Assembly: GCA_963803155.1 (NCBI GenBank)
Contig: CAWDMN010000027.1
Coordinates: 62,001-126,000 of the forward strand
DNA from: CAWDMN01 sp963803155
Lineage (GTDB): Bacteria > Acidobacteriota > Terriglobia > Versatilivoradales > Versatilivoraceae
Direction of reading: 5' to 3'
DNA length: 64,000 nucleotides
The position numbers and the translations under genes are program-made. Shown piece by piece: positions 38,413 through 47,281 of this stretch (positions are counted from its first letter, which is position 1; every line of letters begins with the position of its first letter). A model generated the notes under the pieces. The model did no database searches. It saw only the letters and a list, made by a program, of their open reading frames with translations, and was not told the DNA's origin.

Positions 38413-38644
38413 TTTACTTCAGCCTAAAAAGTCGACGATTTTGAGTCAAGTTTTGGAATGGGAAACAGTAAGTCCCTATAGTCCAAGACGAAGTCTTGCT
38501 AAATTTGCATTCGACAAATTCTTCGTAGAGATTGTATATTTTCCGGTCAGTTATTCGGCATGAAACGGAAAAAACTGTGGTCTCTGCTTGAAATCAGGGG
38601 GATGTTTTCAGCTCTCGATTGTAGCAAAGAATTGTAAAATGCTA

Positions 38645-39754
38645 TCAATGCGAGTTGTCCTCCGAATCGGAGACCAGCTTTACTTCCGCCTCAAACTTTC
38701 TATACTTTTTGAATTCGATGATGTTTTTAGTGTGGAGCTTTCTTCCCCCTTCCACCATGTACATTTCGGCATGTACTGGCAACCAGTATTTCTTGCCAGC
38801 GATATCCGCCAAATCGTAATCGATTGCTCCTTCAGATCGAGTGATTGGAAAGTCGGGGGGAATATTCAGAGCTTTGTCTTCAATGCGAACAATCTGAAAA
38901 GAGGTTGGATCAATCCAGACTCTCCCCCGATATGCAGTGATAATGGTTCTTTTGGGTAACGATTCATCTTCATAGGTTATGCCGCGATTTGAAGTCTCCA
39001 GCGGAACGTTGAAGCTGATTCGAATTGTGTCCCGACCGTTGCTTTGTTCCGGGCCCTCCAATCGAAAGACTGCTCGGGATTTTGGATCAAAGATCGCGCT
39101 CATAGTCGAGCCGAATTCACCGGTCGATCGGGCGCCTTTGAGATTTTCCATTGTTACATTGTTGGAGGGCTTGTTTGCCACACTGATGATTTTGTAATGC
39201 TCTTTCTTGTCGTAATAAGACAAGTCTGCCACAAAGTTGTCGATCAGACGCCACCCCTCGGGAAAGAATCGAATGGATCGTTGCGTAATTTGTGCACAGA
39301 TAAAATTGGGCAAATCTTCAGTGTAAACCATTGCCTTGGCTCGCACGGCTTCAAGAAATTTGGGCCAATTCTTCTCGTCGAGCAAGGTCCCATCTGGCAA
39401 AGTCGCGGGGGGAAGAGTGGAGGTCTCTTCAACGGGCTGCGCCGGAGAGACGGCAAAAGGTGTTTTATCTCTTCCTTTTTCTTTGAGTCTCCTTAATGCT
39501 TGCATAATTGCAAAGTCGGCGCCTTTCACTTCCAATTCCGTCAAAAAAATTGCATTGATAGCAAATGAGACTCCGCGTTGATTGATAATCTCTACGGCCT
39601 TTTCTGATGGGATTCCTCCCAGTCGAACAGAGGTCACCAAAGCCGTGACCTCCTCCTCGCTTAATGGCTGAAGGGAATCTGATTGAGCCATCGCCATCCC
39701 AGCAATCATCAATAGGACGATTTGAAATTGGATCGCTCGTCGAAGTGTCGTCAT
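38645..39754 (-). CDS. Exported conserved hypothetical protein
   Basis: A 369-residue exported protein. The frame is open to 39835, but an AGGAGG ribosome binding site stands about 8 nt before the ATG at 39754, which begins a clear signal peptide (TTLRRAIQFQIVLLMIAGMAMAQ). The N-terminal 100 residues are helical and read like a short repeat domain (LSEEEVTALVTSVRLGG). The rest is beta-rich (SYYDKKEHYKIISVANK, RGRVWIDPTSFQIVRIEDKA, KKYWLPVHAEMYMVEGG) and resembles outer-membrane lipoprotein-sorting-type folds that bind lipid. Conserved in acidobacterial genomes by style; function unknown. Confidence 0.78.
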   Translation of the reverse strand: MTTLRRAIQFQIVLLMIAGMAMAQSDSLQPLSEEEVTALVTSVRLGGIPSEKAVEIINQRGVSFAINAIFLTELEVKGADFAIMQALRRLKEKGRDKTPFAVSPAQPVEETSTLPPATLPDGTLLDEKNWPKFLEAVRAKAMVYTEDLPNFICAQITQRSIRFFPEGWRLIDNFVADLSYYDKKEHYKIISVANKPSNNVTMENLKGARSTGEFGSTMSAIFDPKSRAVFRLEGPEQSNGRDTIRISFNVPLETSNRGITYEDESLPKRTIITAYRGRVWIDPTSFQIVRIEDKALNIPPDFPITRSEGAIDYDLADIAGKKYWLPVHAEMYMVEGGRKLHTKNIIEFKKYRKFEAEVKLVSDSEDNSH

Positions 39755-40323
39755 GTGAAGCTTTCCTCCTGGCTTCGAATGCCGGGATTTATCTGGAGTT
39801 GAAGGAAAAAAAACATGGTCCCGCCATTTTCTCATTTCAGCGATGAGGGGAAGAGCCTATTAATGAAAAGTATAGCGCCAGAGACCTGTCTGTTCCCAGA
39901 CCCATGTTAAATTAGGATACAAAGAAACATCCTCAAGTTGTATCTACTGGGATTGTCCCTTGCCGGTTTCTCTTTATATGCCAAAAAACAATGCGTTACA
40001 AATAGATCTGGACATTATTACCGCTATTTCCATTTTGCTAAGAGTTACCGACATATTGACAATCTGATTTGAGGAATACACGCAATCATCAACGAACTTG
40101 AGAAAAAGGTGCACCGCAGGGTGAAATTCTATGTGAGACAGGTGGGATAGTTACAGGACTGGTTGAAAAACAGGGGGTGACCAGGAGGGTGCGGCTTCCA
40201 CCGAGAGCGTGTCCATCGATATGGAGCGGGTGCCTGGCGGAGTCTGCCTATGCGGGAGGCTTCACCCTCCTGGCGCACTATGAATTACATCTTCCGCTGC
40301 CCGAAATCAAAGAACTATTGAAA
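39755..40323. other. Gene-free stretch with a long inverted repeat
   Basis: About 570 bp between the stop of the PfkB gene and the start of the 38645-39754 gene. A short piece at about 40082-40150 (IINELEKKVHRRVKFYVR) looks protein-like but has no start. The inverted repeat at 40181-40273 is listed separately. Confidence 0.5.
40181..40273. repeat. REP-like inverted repeat
   Basis: CCAGGAGGGTG at 40181-40191 pairs perfectly with CACCCTCCTGG at 40263-40273 across a 71-nt centre that is itself GC-rich with partial stems (GGAGGCTTCACCCTCC near the right arm). GC content stands out from the surroundings. The position just past the PfkB stop codon fits a dispersed palindromic (REP-type) repeat; no second copy was seen in the window. 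Confidence 0.5.
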
Positions 40324-41235
40324 CTAAACTTTTTCACCTTGCTTTTGCATGAACTCAATCGTCTCCTCATAGGTGGGAATTCCGGCACGCCCCCCCAACT
40401 TGGTAGTGGAGAGAGCAGCGACAGCTGAGGCAAAAGTAACGGATTCGGGCACACCCAAATTCCTAGACAAGGCAAAACAAAAAGCCCCGTGGAAACAATC
40501 CCCTGCCCCCGTGGTATCCAGAACTTGCACGGGGAATGCAGGATGTCTGTAAACTTTCCCCTTGTATAGGTAAGTGCATCCATCTTTCCCTAACGTAATG
40601 ATCGGCACTTTTGCTCCCCGAGATTTCAGTTCATGCAACGCAGTTGCATAATCTCCTTTGGAGGCAAGAACGTCAGCCAAATGACGAGGCACGATTGCAT
40701 AATCGGAGAGTGACAAAAGATCCAAACTTGGTTGACTAGGGTCATGAATATCACTTACGACGGGAATGCCATGAGATTTTGCGTAATGAGCAGCCTGATG
40801 CGCCGCTTCGACCCAACTGGCATCGATTAATAATACTTTGGCTTTCTTTATCCGCTCTAAATTCAGATTCGTCAAATCGACATGCAAATTGCGCTGACGG
40901 CTCACCACAAAACTTCTTTCTCCGCTGCCCGCTTTTACCAAAACAAAACAGACTCCTGTTTTTCCGTCAGGGACTATTTTTATCTGGCTGGTCCCCACAC
41001 CATATTGCTTTAATTCCTTAAGAATGGCGTGTCCATTGTCATCTGCCCCCACTCTCCCCCAAAATTCAGTAGACGCACCCAAGAGGGAAGACGCCACTAA
41101 TGCAGTTGCCACCATTCCCCCCCCGTGCACCTCGTATTGATTGCTGGCAACTACTCCTTCCTTTGCCGGGAATTCGGGAACAATCATTAAATGATCCAAG
41201 ACTGCCAATCCGATCCCTATGATTTCAACTTGCAT
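40324..41235 (-). CDS. PfkB family carbohydrate kinase
   Basis: An ATP-dependent sugar kinase of the ribokinase/PfkB family, about 303 residues. The family opening IGIGLAVLDHLMIVPEFP and the HGGGMVATALVASSLLGA segment bind the sugar; the second signature VLDTTGAGDCFHGAFCFAL contains the catalytic aspartate and anion hole. PfkB members use ribose, fructose, adenosine, KDG or other sugars, and no neighbour helps decide. An upstream GTG at 41244 is in frame; the ATG at 41235 is preferred because it is preceded by a GGAAGGTGG purine tract. Confidence 0.92.
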   Translation of the reverse strand: MQVEIIGIGLAVLDHLMIVPEFPAKEGVVASNQYEVHGGGMVATALVASSLLGASTEFWGRVGADDNGHAILKELKQYGVGTSQIKIVPDGKTGVCFVLVKAGSGERSFVVSRQRNLHVDLTNLNLERIKKAKVLLIDASWVEAAHQAAHYAKSHGIPVVSDIHDPSQPSLDLLSLSDYAIVPRHLADVLASKGDYATALHELKSRGAKVPIITLGKDGCTYLYKGKVYRHPAFPVQVLDTTGAGDCFHGAFCFALSRNLGVPESVTFASAVAALSTTKLGGRAGIPTYEETIEFMQKQGEKV

Positions 41236-41724
41236 CGTTTCCACCTTCCACGGAGTTTATTTTACAAGGTTCAGTATAATGAGGACACAAGTTCCCCGTC
41301 AATCCCAATCCTTCCTCCACAAAGAGGGTATGCAGCATAAAAAAATCGACGAGATATGTATATCAAAGACCGGTGAGACGAAAATATTGGGGAATATGCC
41401 CGGAATGATATGTCAGAACATGCCGGGGAAAAAGAAATTCGCTCCTTAAGGAAATTGTGCTTCGAAAGGCAAAGAGACGACGATTAGATGCGCATCTATT
41501 TATGAGACGCCTCACATGAGGGATTTAGATTGTTGGGACAATTTGTCAGAAGGTGCCTGCGGACCTCGGGCCGCCGACCAGGTGCAAAATGATGCAGGCA
41601 GACTTCGAAAAACTTCAGCCCTTCGAATAGACTGGCTGGCCTATTAGGTTTGATCCGGTGACCACCTTCGACTTGCAGGACCGCTATTCAACGGCAAAAT
41701 AATCATATTAATTGGGGAAAACTG
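41236..41724. other. Gene-free stretch
   Basis: About 490 bp upstream of the PfkB gene. One frame (41219-41449) crosses the kinase start on the other strand and has no ribosome binding site. No repeat or known RNA was seen. Confidence 0.45.
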
Positions 41725-42105
41725 ATGAGTCCCATTTCCATTTGGCAAAATTTTATTGGTATTGAATCAGCATATATGAACCCAACAGGTGTGAGACTTC
41801 AGGGAATCTTTGGCGTCAACGAAAGGTGGGATGGGGATGCATTTATGGCCAAAATAACTGCCCAACTGCATGACTTAAAGGACCTAGGATATACGCAAAT
41901 ACTCAATCGCACTTGCCCCAATCCGCCAACTTGGGAGGGGAGAAATTATAATTTGCTGGAATTTCAAAACTCACAAAAGCCGACAAATATCCCTACACCT
42001 TTGCTCAAGAATATGAAACGCAAGACAGCAATTGAATTGATGATGGGCTCAAGATCAAAAATCGATTTTACATCTTCGGAATTCTATTGTCATTGTCTCA
42101 CTTAA
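41725..42105 (+). CDS. Doubtful 126-residue hypothetical protein
   Basis: An isolated frame whose last four bases overlap the end of the convergent FecR-like gene. The translation has balanced composition in its first 80 residues (GVRLQGIFGVNERWDG, AQLHDLKDLGYTQILN), but no family is recognised, the ribosome binding site is weak (GGGGAAAACTG) and the C-terminus looks random. It may be a remnant of a longer gene or a chance frame. Confidence 0.3.
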   Translation: MSPISIWQNFIGIESAYMNPTGVRLQGIFGVNERWDGDAFMAKITAQLHDLKDLGYTQILNRTCPNPPTWEGRNYNLLEFQNSQKPTNIPTPLLKNMKRKTAIELMMGSRSKIDFTSSEFYCHCLT

Positions 42106-43124
42106 CGGCTGCGTGTAGCTCCTCGGCTCGAAACCTCAGATCGGCCTGTCTCAACTCGCGAGGCTGGAGCTGAAACGGAGGAAGTCGTCGAGGATCGTGC
42201 CGCTATAGCAGCAGAGGAAGGCGCAGAGGTGCCGTTGCCAGCGTACCCGCTATTGTATCCTCCACCTCCACCATTATAAGAATTTCGAAAATAAGGATCG
42301 TAATTAAAATACCGAAAGCCATAAGGAGACGAAAAGTAATAATCGTAGGGCAAGAAGGTAAAGGCCCCATAAAGGGGATTGAAAATCCAGCCGCCGCGAA
42401 ACCCGGCCCCATACGTGGAATACACTGTATTCCTCATCCAGGAAGGAATGCGAGAATTCGCTGCAACCAAATATCCGTCTCGTTCCATACTCCATTTGTC
42501 AAACGAGTCCATCTGATTTTTATCAAGGCTAGCGGTTTCCAAAGGACTGCCGGCGCTTCCTCGCAGGAAATACTTCTTGCCCTTTTTCAAGGTTGCCACT
42601 TGTTTTTGATCTCTAAACCACCCCAATTTCCCAGAATTGACGGCCACTTGAACATTGTTATCCGGTAGGACTTCAATTCGGTAAAGTCCCTCTTCCATGA
42701 GATGCAATTCTCCGGCACCAGTGCCAATCCAGAGTGAATGAAGCTTCTTGTTAAAAGTAATGGATTCCAAAATTGCTTTGCCTTCTTTCAAGCTATACCG
42801 CATTGTTTCAAAATCGGTTCCATTTACCTCAAGCACTGCTTTCCCTGCCAGGCGCAGATAGCTCCCAGGATTCATCAACAATTCCAGGCGATCCTGTTCG
42901 TGAGATCTGACAACATCTCCGGAGACCAGTTGTTGACGCACTGTTAGAGTCCTTTGAATTTCCTTTCCGGACTTGACCACAGCTGGATTTCCTTCGACAT
43001 AATTCACCATTCCCGATTTTACCGAGATAAAGTGCCGGGATAAATCCTGCGAAACTCCCAGCCTAACCAAACCAACCACGGCAATCCAAAAAAGCAAGTT
43101 AGCTCTCTTTAATCTGATCCGCAT
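42102..43124 (-). CDS. FecR-domain exported protein with Gly/Tyr/Ser-rich tail
   Basis: A 340-residue exported protein. A signal peptide (LLFWIAVVGLVRLGVSQ) is followed by a FecR-like beta domain from about residue 35 to 190 (SVKSGMVNYVEGNPAVV, QQLVSGDVVRSHEQDRLELL, GSYLRLAGKAVLEV). The C-terminal third is rich in Tyr, Gly and Ser (YFNYDPYFRNSYNGGGGGYN, then a Ser/Ala/Arg-rich end) and is probably unstructured. FecR domains elsewhere sense or relay signals across the envelope, but no sigma factor or receptor gene is adjacent. A good promoter lies 66 bp upstream. Confidence 0.82.
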   Translation of the reverse strand: MRIRLKRANLLFWIAVVGLVRLGVSQDLSRHFISVKSGMVNYVEGNPAVVKSGKEIQRTLTVRQQLVSGDVVRSHEQDRLELLMNPGSYLRLAGKAVLEVNGTDFETMRYSLKEGKAILESITFNKKLHSLWIGTGAGELHLMEEGLYRIEVLPDNNVQVAVNSGKLGWFRDQKQVATLKKGKKYFLRGSAGSPLETASLDKNQMDSFDKWSMERDGYLVAANSRIPSWMRNTVYSTYGAGFRGGWIFNPLYGAFTFLPYDYYFSSPYGFRYFNYDPYFRNSYNGGGGGYNSGYAGNGTSAPSSAAIAARSSTTSSVSAPASRVETGRSEVSSRGATRSR

Positions 43125-43189
43125 ACACCCTCCTTTTTGAACTCATACGCTCGTCTTATGGGTTCGGGGCATGGTGAACTTCTAGTGCC

Positions 43190-43217
43190 ATTATACGTCT
43201 AAACTCGCATTTGCCAA
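43190..43217 (-). promoter_or_regulatory. Sigma-70-type promoter of the FecR-like gene
   Basis: On the minus strand TTGGCA (43212-43217) and a perfect TATAAT (43190-43195) are 16 bp apart, upstream of the start codon at 43124. Confidence 0.65.
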
Positions 43218-43621
43218 TTAATAGATTACTGTGGAAAAAACGTTGTCCAAAATATAATGAGCAAGATACGTTCCAATCTTCTCTTTATATTCAGTCGCGG
43301 ATGCGCTTGGATTTACTGCGAACAAAGAGAATCTTGCACAAGTCCCCTTGCCCACTTTCAACCAGGATGGTGCTATTTCAGCAGCGAAAATAAAAAAAGC
43401 CAATTTGACATGCCGAGATGATCAACGTATATTTCATCCGCCGTAAGTCTCCAATCAGACTCAGGAGGCATGAATGTACAAATTTCGTGGAGGGATAGCT
43501 TTTGTACCGATCCTGATTTCCCCACTGTTGATTTTCGTTGCTGCTTCCCTCACCGGAAAATGGAAATGAACGAACAAAGGTGCAGATAATTCTCTCGATC
43601 TTATACTGAACTTGAAACAGT
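43218..43621. other. Gene-free stretch
   Basis: About 400 bp upstream of the FecR-like gene. Overlapping short frames only; nothing recognisable. Confidence 0.45.
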
Positions 43622-43837
43622 ATGGCGAAAAAAATGACTAAAATCATTGAACTGAATAATAGCGCGGTGGAGGTTCTTGGAACATGCAGGGACGGACAAC
43701 GGGAATTTGTAATTTACGGTGGAGATGCAAATTATTCTGCGACGGCTAACATCAAAGACGACAAGCTTGAGGAGAAATGGAAAAATGATCGAGAAGAGGA
43801 AGGTGTTGGGAGTGCTGCAAAAGATGCTGAGAAATAA
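43622..43837 (+). CDS. Small hypothetical protein (71 residues)
   Basis: A short charged protein (TKIIELNNSAVEVLGTCRDG, REFVIYGGDANYSATANIKD) with a Lys/Glu-rich end. Composition is protein-like rather than random and the frame stands alone upstream of the MFS gene, but the ribosome binding site is weak and no family is recognised. Confidence 0.4.
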   Translation: MAKKMTKIIELNNSAVEVLGTCRDGQREFVIYGGDANYSATANIKDDKLEEKWKNDREEEGVGSAAKDAEK

Positions 43838-43985
43838 TGAAACGCTATCTCGGAATGGTCTTTCCCTCAGAATGTCCCCTTGAAGAACACTCCTTTTTCA
43901 CTTGATTTGCTGGCATTTGACGTATTCCGAATGTCAGATTCTATTCATCTCTAGCGGCCCCATCAGACTCGACTCCTTGAACATC

Positions 43986-45248
43986 ATGTCAAAATCCCAT
44001 CAATCGCGCGTTGACTGGCTGATCCCAGGATTTTTTCTTTCGGCGTCCATCTTCAATTATATTGATCGGGCCTCCCTTTCAATTGTCTCTCCACTCATCC
44101 GCCAACAGTTTTCTCTCAACTATTTGGAATTTGCCTGGATTCTCAATGCTTTTCTTTTGAGCTATGCGCTCTTCTGCCCATTTGGCGGATATTTGGCAGA
44201 TCACCTGGGATCACGAAAGTGTCTTATTATTTCCATGACTTGGTGGTCAATCGCCAATCTGCTGCACGCTCTGGCCGGATCTTGGGGACAACTGGTTCTG
44301 CTCCGCGCTCTGCTTGGGATGGGGGAGGCCTGCTTTTACCCTGCAGCGATAAAAGTAATATGCGAAATATTTCCCTCCAAGGATCGCAGCCATGGGGTGT
44401 CTTTTTTGGTTCTGGGAATGGGGATGGGGATCACCTTGACGCCTCCACTTGTAGCCTTTTTGTCATTTCATTTTCACTGGCGCGTCATGTTTTTCTTGAC
44501 TGGTCTCTGCGGGATTCTCCTGGCCTTGGCGGGAAGATGGGTGATTTTCAATCCTCTGCCTGGACCGTTCCCAAATAATTCGTCGAAAGATAATCCCATT
44601 GACTTATGTCAAAAACCTTCTCTTAAAGGCGATGATTCTTCTCAAAGGTGCTCGCTCGTGTACGATTCACGATTCTGGGTGCTCTTGATAGCTCGAGGCC
44701 TCGGGGATGCGGTCTGGTTTTTTTACATTTTTTGGCTTCCGGAGTATTTGGTGCAAGTGCGTGCCTTCAGCCTGCTTCAAATTGGTGAAATCGGATGGAT
44801 CCCCTTTTTCATGGCGGATATGGGAGCCTGGTTCAGTGGATGGCTTTCCTCCCGGCTCGTAAAAAAAGGATGGCCCTTGGAAAAATCGCGACTTGCCGTA
44901 TTGGCGGGATCCGCCATCCTTGTGCCCGTTGGCATTGGGGCCGCCCTCGCGGGGAATAGCGGATGGGCAATGGCTTTCATCAGCATCGCGCTATTTGGCA
45001 TTATGTCTTATGGGACAATTATTATGACGTTGCCCGCCGATCTGTTTACGCCAAAACATCTGGGCCTCGCAATCGGATTATTTGGATTTTCCGGAAGCCT
45101 GACCGGTGCAGGTTTTCAGATATTTACGGGATGGATGCTCGACCATCAGGGATTTGGGCCGGTTTTTCTCTTAGCTGGTCTGATGCATCCTCTTGCCGCC
45201 ATCCTTATCTTCTTGGGAATTCAAGCCAAACCAAGCAAAAGCATGTAG
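43986..45248 (+). CDS. MFS transporter (ACS family-like, organic anion/sugar acid type)
   Basis: A 12-helix inner-membrane carrier of the major facilitator superfamily, about 420 residues. N-terminal features fit the anion:cation symporter branch that includes hexuronate and glucarate carriers: FNYIDRASLSIVSPLIRQQF after helix 1, then GGYLADHLGSRKCLI (MFS signature loop) and RALLGMGEACFYPAAIKVIC. The central loop is about 40 residues long. The frame is open from 43902, but the ATG at 43986 begins just before helix 1. Substrate is a guess from family; there is no linked catabolic gene apart from pfp downstream. Confidence 0.87.
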   Translation: MSKSHQSRVDWLIPGFFLSASIFNYIDRASLSIVSPLIRQQFSLNYLEFAWILNAFLLSYALFCPFGGYLADHLGSRKCLIISMTWWSIANLLHALAGSWGQLVLLRALLGMGEACFYPAAIKVICEIFPSKDRSHGVSFLVLGMGMGITLTPPLVAFLSFHFHWRVMFFLTGLCGILLALAGRWVIFNPLPGPFPNNSSKDNPIDLCQKPSLKGDDSSQRCSLVYDSRFWVLLIARGLGDAVWFFYIFWLPEYLVQVRAFSLLQIGEIGWIPFFMADMGAWFSGWLSSRLVKKGWPLEKSRLAVLAGSAILVPVGIGAALAGNSGWAMAFISIALFGIMSYGTIIMTLPADLFTPKHLGLAIGLFGFSGSLTGAGFQIFTGWMLDHQGFGPVFLLAGLMHPLAAILIFLGIQAKPSKSM

Positions 45249-45412
45249 AATTCCTTCTTTTCATAATTCGTGAATTCGCCCTCCAGCGCCAGAAACTCAG
45301 ATTGCGCATTAATGTCATAATTCATATAATTGATGTTCTTTGCTGAAGGTTTTTTTTGAATTTAGATATTAAATTAGTGAACCTAATCCTTTCCCAAAGG
45401 AGATTCTCATTC

Positions 45413-47071
45413 ATGATTTCAGGTAAATCAGCCCTTGATCGCGTACGGGCCGCTTATGCACCTAAACTGCCCAAAGCACTTCAATCTTCAAATGTGAAGG
45501 TTGTGCTGGGGGCAGCCTCCGAGCCAGCCACTGACAAAGAAGAAATCAAGAGATTATTCCCCCACACCTATGGTCAGCCTATTGTTAAGCTCGTCGAAAG
45601 TGACGGGAATTTATGCTCTTCGCCGCTTAAAGTTGGAGTGGTTCTTTCTGGCGGACAGGCTCCTGGAGGGCACAACGTTATCGCCGGATTATTTGATGCC
45701 TTGAAGGCGGCAAATTCAGAGAATGTACTCTATGGATTTCTGAAAGGCCCCGGAGGTGTAATCAAAGGGAAATATAAAGTTCTGACGTCCGATGTCATCG
45801 ATCAGTATCGAAATACCGGTGGATTCGATATGATCATGAGTGGCCGCGACAAAATAGAAAAGGCAGAGGATCTGGCGGCCTGCAAGAAAAATTTCGAAGA
45901 CTTGAATCTGGATGGTTTGGTTATAGTCGGTGGTGATGACTCCAATACCAATGCTGCCGTGCTGGCAGAGTACTTGAAAGCCCAGGGTTCAAAAACAGTG
46001 GTGGTAGGAGTTCCCAAAACTATCGATGGCGACATGAAGAATGAACAGATTGAGGCCTCTTTCGGATTTGATACCGCTGCCAAAACTTATTCGGAGCTGA
46101 TTGGCAATATTTGCCGCGATGCCAGCTCGGCGGTTAAATACTGGCACTTTATTCGTTTGATGGGACGGGCCGCCAGCCACGTGACTTTGGAATGTGCTCT
46201 GCAAACTCACCCTAATATTTCCTTGATTTCTGAAGAAGTGCAGGCCAAAAAGATTACGTTGGAACAAATTGTGGATGGCATAGTGAACGTCATCAAAGAA
46301 CGCGCTAACGCCGGCAAAAATTACGGAGTTGTCATCGTACCTGAGGGTTTGCCTGAATTTATCTCCGATATTAAAACCATGATTGATGAATTGAGCACAA
46401 TCTTGGGAAAAGAGGAAAATTACATCAAGAGTCTGAAGGATCATTCTGAGAGGCTTCAATATCTCAGCAAGCAATTGACAGTCGCCAGTTCTTCTGTATA
46501 CAACAGTTTGCCAGCTGAAATTCAAGAAGTGCTTTTGAAAAGGGATAGTCATGGGAACGTCCCACTTTCCCAAGTCGAAACGGAGCGGTTGTTAATTGAC
46601 CTAGTTTCCGACAAAATCCGCTTTCAAAAAGCTCATGGACAAGCCTCCAAAGCAAAATTCAGTCCGCTTGCCCACTTTTTTGGATATGAAGGACGTTGTG
46701 CCGCTCCTTCAAACTTCGACGCAGATTATTGTTATTCGCTGGGACATGCGGCTGGCGAAATAGTCAGGGCAAGGTTAACAGGCTACACCGTCAATGTCCA
46801 GAACATGAACCAGGCCAGCGAAAACTGGGTTGCGGGAGCGACTCCGGTCACTATGATGCTCAATATGGAAATCAGGAAAGGGAAACCTACGCCCGTAATC
46901 AAAAAGGCGCTTGTGGATTTAAATGGTGCGCCATTTCAACATTTCGCAACCAACCGGGAAAAATGGGCAGTGGAAGATTATTATACCTATCCTGGACCAA
47001 TTCAGTATTTTGGCCCATCAGAAGTTTGCGATGCTCCAACAATGACTCTTAGCTTGGAAAAAACAAAATAG
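45413..47071 (+). CDS. pfp: Diphosphate-fructose-6-phosphate 1-phosphotransferase (PPi-dependent phosphofructokinase)
   Basis: Phosphorylates fructose 6-phosphate with pyrophosphate, a reversible glycolytic step. The 552-residue length fits the long bacterial/plant-type PFP. Markers: VGVVLSGGQAPGGHNVIAG, the PPi-type LVIVGGDDSNTNAAVLAEYL (Asp in place of the ATP-type Gly), VVGVPKTIDGDMKNEQIE and HFIRLMGRAASHVTLE. The frame is open from a TTG at 45356, but AAAGGAG stands 10 nt before the ATG at 45413. It faces ppdK, the other PPi-linked glycolytic enzyme, across a 210-bp gap. Confidence 0.95.
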   Translation: MISGKSALDRVRAAYAPKLPKALQSSNVKVVLGAASEPATDKEEIKRLFPHTYGQPIVKLVESDGNLCSSPLKVGVVLSGGQAPGGHNVIAGLFDALKAANSENVLYGFLKGPGGVIKGKYKVLTSDVIDQYRNTGGFDMIMSGRDKIEKAEDLAACKKNFEDLNLDGLVIVGGDDSNTNAAVLAEYLKAQGSKTVVVGVPKTIDGDMKNEQIEASFGFDTAAKTYSELIGNICRDASSAVKYWHFIRLMGRAASHVTLECALQTHPNISLISEEVQAKKITLEQIVDGIVNVIKERANAGKNYGVVIVPEGLPEFISDIKTMIDELSTILGKEENYIKSLKDHSERLQYLSKQLTVASSSVYNSLPAEIQEVLLKRDSHGNVPLSQVETERLLIDLVSDKIRFQKAHGQASKAKFSPLAHFFGYEGRCAAPSNFDADYCYSLGHAAGEIVRARLTGYTVNVQNMNQASENWVAGATPVTMMLNMEIRKGKPTPVIKKALVDLNGAPFQHFATNREKWAVEDYYTYPGPIQYFGPSEVCDAPTMTLSLEKTK

Positions 47072-47088
47072 GAATTCTCCCATTTTCC

Positions 47089-47130
47089 AATCGGCCAGCG
47101 AGTAGTCTTTACGGCTGCCTCTGGCCGATT
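47089..47130 (+). terminator. Possible terminator or processing hairpin after pfp
   Basis: A perfect 10-bp stem AATCGGCCAG/CTGGCCGATT (47089-47098 with 47121-47130) encloses a 22-nt loop, 17 bp past the pfp stop. There is no T-run after it, so termination is only suggested by position. Confidence 0.4.
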
Positions 47131-47214
47131 GAGACTTCCAATACCGCGCATGTCATCACTGCTCCATGGATTCAGCGTTTCTACGCGCTAGCCACGGACA
47201 AATGCTCTTCCCCC

Positions 47215-47255
47215 AAAAAAAAGCGGAAATCTAAACTATTACATTAGATTTCCGC
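47215..47255 (-). terminator. Rho-independent terminator of ppdK
   Basis: On the minus strand a perfect 12-bp stem GCGGAAATCTAA/TTAGATTTCCGC (47244-47255 with 47223-47234, 9-nt loop) is followed by eight T residues, starting 26 bp after the ppdK stop. Confidence 0.92.
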
Positions 47256-47281
47256 AATCAAATTATACAATTAAATCACCA

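Noticed and set aside
40082..40150. IINELEKKVHRRVKFYVR, resembling the C-terminus of RNase E/G
   Set aside because: Too short, no start codon and no upstream homology in any frame.
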